This document shows, one piece after another, positions 59,857 to 64,000 of a stretch of DNA of 64,000 nt. Position numbers and translations under genes: made by a program. The notes under the pieces are model-generated. The model was not told the DNA's origin. It saw nothing but the letters and a program-made list of their open reading frames with translations, and did no database searches. Each line of letters starts with the position of its first letter. Position 1 is the first letter of the stretch. Source of the stretch: Diphasiastrum complanatum (Eukaryota; Streptophyta; Lycopodiopsida; Lycopodiales; Lycopodiaceae). The DNA lies in the NCBI GenBank assembly GCA_029204225.1, contig CM055093.1, forward strand, positions 46,176,338 to 46,240,337, given 5' to 3'.

Positions 59857-60480
59857 TTGATCAAAAAATTCAACGATGATGACTTTCACATGTGGAAGTT
59901 CAAGATGAAGATGATACTCACAGAAAAAGAACTCTGGGGATACGTCAATGGTTCAATATCCAAGTCGGCTGAACTTGAAATGCTAACCGCTTGGGAAGCT
60001 AAGGATGACAAAGCTCTTGCCATTGTATCTCTGAATCTTAAAGATTCACGTATAGCTCATGTAGCTAATTGTTCCAGCTCCAAAGAGGCAAGGGACATTC
60101 TTACTAATCTATACGAAACAACAAATGTATTGAATCGTCTCTTCTTGAGGAAGAAGTTCATGTAACTCAAGATGAGTGAAGCAAACTCATGGCACTGATC
60201 ATCTAAACTAGTTCAAATAGCTGCTCAATCAGCTAGCTACAGTAGGTTCACCAGTATCAGATGAAGATGCTAACATGTCTTCCTCCCTCTTACAACAATC
60301 TACTTAGCAATACTCCTGACTTGTCCCTGCAAAAGGTGATATGAAGTTTATTACAGGAAGAAGTAAGAAGAAAAAGCTTATCCACGTCGAATTCGAAGAC
60401 AATTGCTCTCTATTCGAATAAGCAATAGCCCTAGAAGAAGAAATCTTTGAAGGACAAGAAGACTAAAGTTGAGTAAACTG
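59857..60480 (+). pseudogene. copia gag (DUF4219/UBN2 type)
   Basis: FNDDDFHMWKFKMKMILTEK, then EARDILTNLYETTNVLNRLF are gag core motifs. The frame stops at 60163; the remainder is broken up to about 60480. Confidence 0.85.
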
Positions 60481-60529
60481 ACTTAGACCAGCAATCACAA
60501 CAACACAATCGACAGCATCATAAGCCCAA

Positions 60530-61049
60530 GACCAAAGTCTTCTGCAAGTACTACAAGAGAACCAATCACGACATCGAGGACTGTCGAGTTCTCAAGCATA
60601 ACGAAGCAAAGAAGAAGATGCAGCAGGATGGAGGATCTGATTCTGCCAAAAACTCTCTCGAAGTTCCAACACTGTTAATGATACAAGATGAATCCATTAG
60701 AAGAGCCATAGATTGGTACCTTGAATCTGGTGCTTCACAGCACATGACTTCATGTAAGTCCTTATTCGAAGACCTCACACCAGCAGATTCGAAGTATGTC
60801 TACTTCGGTGACTCAAGTACACTGCATATTGATGGCAAAGGATCCATTTGCCTTCATCTGCAAAATAATAAATTGACCTTGACCAAGGATGTACTATACG
60901 TACCCAAACTTACCAAAAATTTATTGTCAATCAGCAAGCTCACTAATCAGGACTGCAAAGCCTTGTTCAATTTGAAGCAATGTACCATTTTGGACAAGAA
61001 TGATAAAGAAATCTTCTCTGGAAACAGAGAAGGTAATTTGTACATTTAG
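60530..61049 (+). pseudogene. copia zinc knuckle and protease
   Basis: FCKYYKRTNHDIEDCRVL (60540-60590) is the knuckle with its second Cys replaced by Tyr. From 60618 the frame reads AIDWYLESGASQHMTSCKSL, so the catalytic Asp is Glu (ESGAS). VLYVPKLTKNLLSISKL and IFSGNREGNLYI follow. Confidence 0.88.
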
Positions 61050-61290
61050 GGTCACGAATATGCACTTTCTCCTAATGTGAGTACTTCAAATTTCCAATTA
61101 CAGCATCAAAGATTAGGACACAAAAACATGAGATCAATCTTGTATATGCATCATAACCAAAGAGACAGTTGGCTGAGAAATTTATTGTCTAATATTGGCC
61201 TCAAACAAACTGCTCCGACAATCATCCAGTGTGATAATTAAAGTGCTATTGCATTACCAAGTCATTTGGTTAAGGCATCTATTGTCAGAC
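61050..61290 (+). pseudogene. copia GAG-pre-integrase fused to RNase H by deletion
   Basis: QHQRLGHKNMRSILYMHH (GAG-pre-integrase) is followed within about 30 bp by IGLKQTAPTIIQCDN, SAIALPSHLVKASIVRH of copia RNase H. The integrase and RT are deleted between them. Confidence 0.82.
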
Positions 61291-61412
61291 ATTAACCAAG
61301 TTAGTCATTCGAGCTACTTCCATATTTTGCGACAATCAGAGTACAACTGCTTTCTCTGTTAATCTCAGGTATCATTCTTGGAGCAAATGAAATTTCAACT
61401 TGGTATCAGAGC
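61291..61412 (+). repeat. LTR end and tRNA-Met PBS
   Basis: TTGGTATCAGAGC near 61400-61412 is a primer site. The preceding sequence, ending AAATTTCAAC, should be the end of an LTR; its start is truncated or unrecognised. Confidence 0.6.
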
Positions 61413-64000
61413 TACAGGGTGTAGCAGGTATGCACGATTCGTTGAAGCTATGGGATAGCGTCTTTCACCAAGAGAAATAGCACTCAAATCATCTCAGGAG
61501 AGAGGACTCCATATGGGGTATCAGCAATCGGATGACAGGAGACAACAAAGTTCCTTCGATCGGAACTTTGGGGAAGATCAGAACGATCGTTGTAGGTGGA
61601 TTCCGGGGAGAATTCACGGAGAAATTGCTCAAAACGGTGTATTGCTTCGGAAAGTGGCTATGACGTAATTTGGCCAGATATCTCTGAGTACTCCGTCAAT
61701 TGGGGAGCGGAGCGGATCAGAGTGGACTGCACGATAGTGGCAACTCAGGGTTGAGTGGATTTTGAAATCCATTTATAGTGGTGGGAGAAAGAAGCACTTT
61801 TGGGAATTAGCTATGGTGGTCAGAATTTCAGAAAAATGTAAAACCACAGATCTTTCTCCATACTCAACGGATTTGAGCACTGTAAATTACTAGCATTGTA
61901 TGGAGAGGCCAACTGATTGCCAGGAGGGCAGGGTCAACCATGAAGCATGTCAAGAGCAATTGTCCTTCTTCTCAACTATGGTGAAAAATGTGCTGCTAGG
62001 GTTTTAATGAGAAAAACCATTGACCTTCCACTTTAGAAAAATGTTTATGAGTCTGTAAAAAGCAACAGATGGGCACCCTAGCATTCCAAAGCAGCAGCTA
62101 AATAGCCGTGGGTGGCCATGGGCAGTGCAAGGAACTAGAGCAGTTTCTCATATTTGCCATAGCTAGCAAGCAAGAAAGCTTGTTGGAGAGAAAGAAGAAG
62201 ATGGAGGGCCGTGGCTAGCTCGCACGCGCCCAGGTGGGATTGGTGTGTAGCACACCCAAGTGCCTAGCGGCTTGAAAATTGAAATCCAACTCACACGGTG
62301 GTCTATAGCCGCATGATCAAAGTGACTGAAGATCAGTGGATCAGATTGCGTGTTGGAGGATGAGGCAAGGCCATTGGATTGGCTTGGAGAGGGACCATGA
62401 AGGTTTGAAGGCCATTATTGAAAATTCTTCATTTAAAATTTTTGATAGAAATGGTTGAAGGGACTTGAAGGGCAAAAAATGCTCTTTCTTCATTAAAAAA
62501 TTTCAGAATGAAAATTCAGCTCGTTTTTGCAAGGCAAATTGGTTTCGGGCCTAACTTTGGCTAGAAGGCACATTTTTTGGCCATCCTTAGGCCAAAATGA
62601 CCCCTAAAACTGGCTGCTCAGAGCCAGCGGATAGAGCGACATCACAGAGCAGGGAGAAATGTGTTTTGGGGTGTTTTCGTCACCATTCCATCAAGCGAAG
62701 TGCGAGTGACCTAGTGATGGGCTACATTCACCATTTGGGTACTGTAGGGCCAAATTTGGGGCAATTTTTGGCTGGTGAAACCTGCTACAGGGTGGTACAT
62801 GAGGCATAATCACTTCTAAATCATTATTACTTCTCTTGACAGAGTAACAGGGTGTTTGGAAGTGGTAAATGTGGCATGGGGCCGAATGGTAGCGGAATTG
62901 TGTGGAGAAGGCTAGTTTTGGCGATAAAAGTGTAGTTTGGCATTATGACTACTCATCATTGGCAACAATTTTGAGAGGGCAAGCAATCATAGGTGAGAGG
63001 TAGGCATGGTATGTCAGTTACAGGTGAAAAATTCTCGTGATTAGGTTCAACTTTTAGAGCTAGAACCAACCAACGTCATGTGGCATCTTGGAGGAACGCT
63101 CTCACAGGTATGATCGGTAGTGGCATTGTCGAGTCAGGTGATAGCTACATTGACACACGCATATGTAGCCTGAAATGGAGGAGAATATGGGCTAGCTTGG
63201 AGGTACACACATTTTGGCGGTCACAGGTGATGGAGGTGCGAGGTGGTGCCAGTTGAAAGCCATTCGGCAAGATAGTGGACTTGCGTTGGACGAGCTGTGT
63301 GTGGGACACATGGAGGATGAAGAACGGGTCAATAATCACACTTTGGAGACTCTTGGTGAGTGGTAAGTGTGATGATTTTGCAGTTTTGCAGTTGGTAAGT
63401 CAATTTTGATCAAGCCATTTTAGCTGTGGAGCAGTGTATCAGGGTTGTCATCAAAGAGATACACTTCAACTACCTATTCTGGGTAAGTCAAGTCAATTTG
63501 CCATATCAGTATTGCATCAGGAATGCAGATTCCAGTGATAGCAGGGTGCAGATCGTTTGGTTTGGGCCATGGAAGATCTCACAGGTTCATTTGAAGGGAT
63601 ATTGGCATGCACAGTTATGTGAGGAACTTGATGGTGGCTTTGGAGTTCACATCTTAGTGTATTCTCAGGGAGTGGTTTGGAACCATTTACAGGAGCAGCT
63701 TGGAGCTAGCTTGGGGGAATACAGGTGGGCACTACAGGGTAGATGCTCAGATCTTTGTGATTAGGGATGGCATTGGGATACCTGGTAGGGATAGCATTAC
63801 AGGATGACATGGGATGATCATCAGGGGGTAGCTATTTCATATTGGACTTGAGTCATTGGATAGGACTTACAGGGGCGATTCATGATGGAATCAAAAAGCT
63901 GCAAACACAAATGGGCAAAGCATGAAGCTTTGGGAGCCAGCTCTAGGTTGGAGAGCTGATGGAGATTGCACGGTTGGGTGTGATCGGAGGGCAAGCACCA
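61413..64000 (+). other. Unrecognised sequence after the PBS, possibly an element leader or large non-coding interior
   Basis: This 2.6-kb tract is less AT-rich than its neighbours. Frames at 62597-62809 and 63426-63764 carry no retroelement or host motif. The second is 112 codons, with Trp/Gln/Leu-rich C-terminus, and looks like chance. If the PBS is genuine it would be the interior of an LTR element without recognisable coding (LARD-like), but the right LTR is outside the window. Confidence 0.35.

Overview
The window is nuclear DNA of a land plant. The one intact host gene encodes a plant-specific DUF810 / UNC-13 homolog with four GT..AG introns. Nearly everything else is plant-type LTR-retrotransposon debris, MITE-like foldbacks and long (CT)n arrays. 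The repeat load and long AT-rich spacers suggest a large genome, possibly a fern or other non-seed plant, but the sequence does not fix the species. No bacterial genes, CRISPR arrays or rRNA genes were seen.

Layout. 1-4230: decayed Ty3/gypsy element (+). 4220-5150: remnant of a minus-strand Ty1/copia element (gag fragment, PBS-like site, probable LTR). 6506-10443: two joined plus-strand copia fragments, broken by a 1.1-kb insert. 10444-13378: minus-strand LTR plus a long unusual minus-strand reading frame. 13757-14171: a further minus-strand LTR with a tRNA-Asp-type PBS. 14594-20833: a structurally complete Ty3 chromovirus (two 918-bp LTRs, GATGA target duplication, PBS, PPT, chromodomain integrase) that lacks gag and carries five lesions; it sits inside a minus-strand copia fragment. 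22319-24676: 5' part of a copia element, interrupted by another copia 5' end (24677-26772). 27335-27790: GC-rich island and a perfect 50-bp tandem duplication. 28703-30000: MITE-like and direct repeats.

31803-36019 (minus): five-exon DUF810/UNC-13 homolog, 973 codons in frame, followed upstream by a pyrimidine-rich leader/promoter zone to about 36960. 37390-43000: foldback MITEs, a G-box/E-box-like cluster and a tRNA-derived SINE-like head in AT-rich DNA. 44358-45771: two (CT)n arrays, then five 81-bp units without indels, each with a small hairpin and all inside one open frame. 46519-49837: minus-strand LTR and decayed interior. 49838-53219: copia gag fragment, (TG)n tract, and copia 3' end with LTR. 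54256-57430: gypsy gag/protease with two successive tandem duplications. 57437-61412: copia fragments in both orientations, a 196-bp (CT)n array and an LTR end with PBS. 61413-64000: unrecognised sequence, perhaps an element leader or interior.

The host gene is the only locus that looks constrained and complete. The transposon fragments overlap by nested insertion, truncation and tandem duplication. The least explained structures are the 81-bp array near 45.3 kb, the hairpin repeats in the chromovirus leader near 15.6-16.0 kb, and the minus-strand frame at 11.8-13.4 kb.
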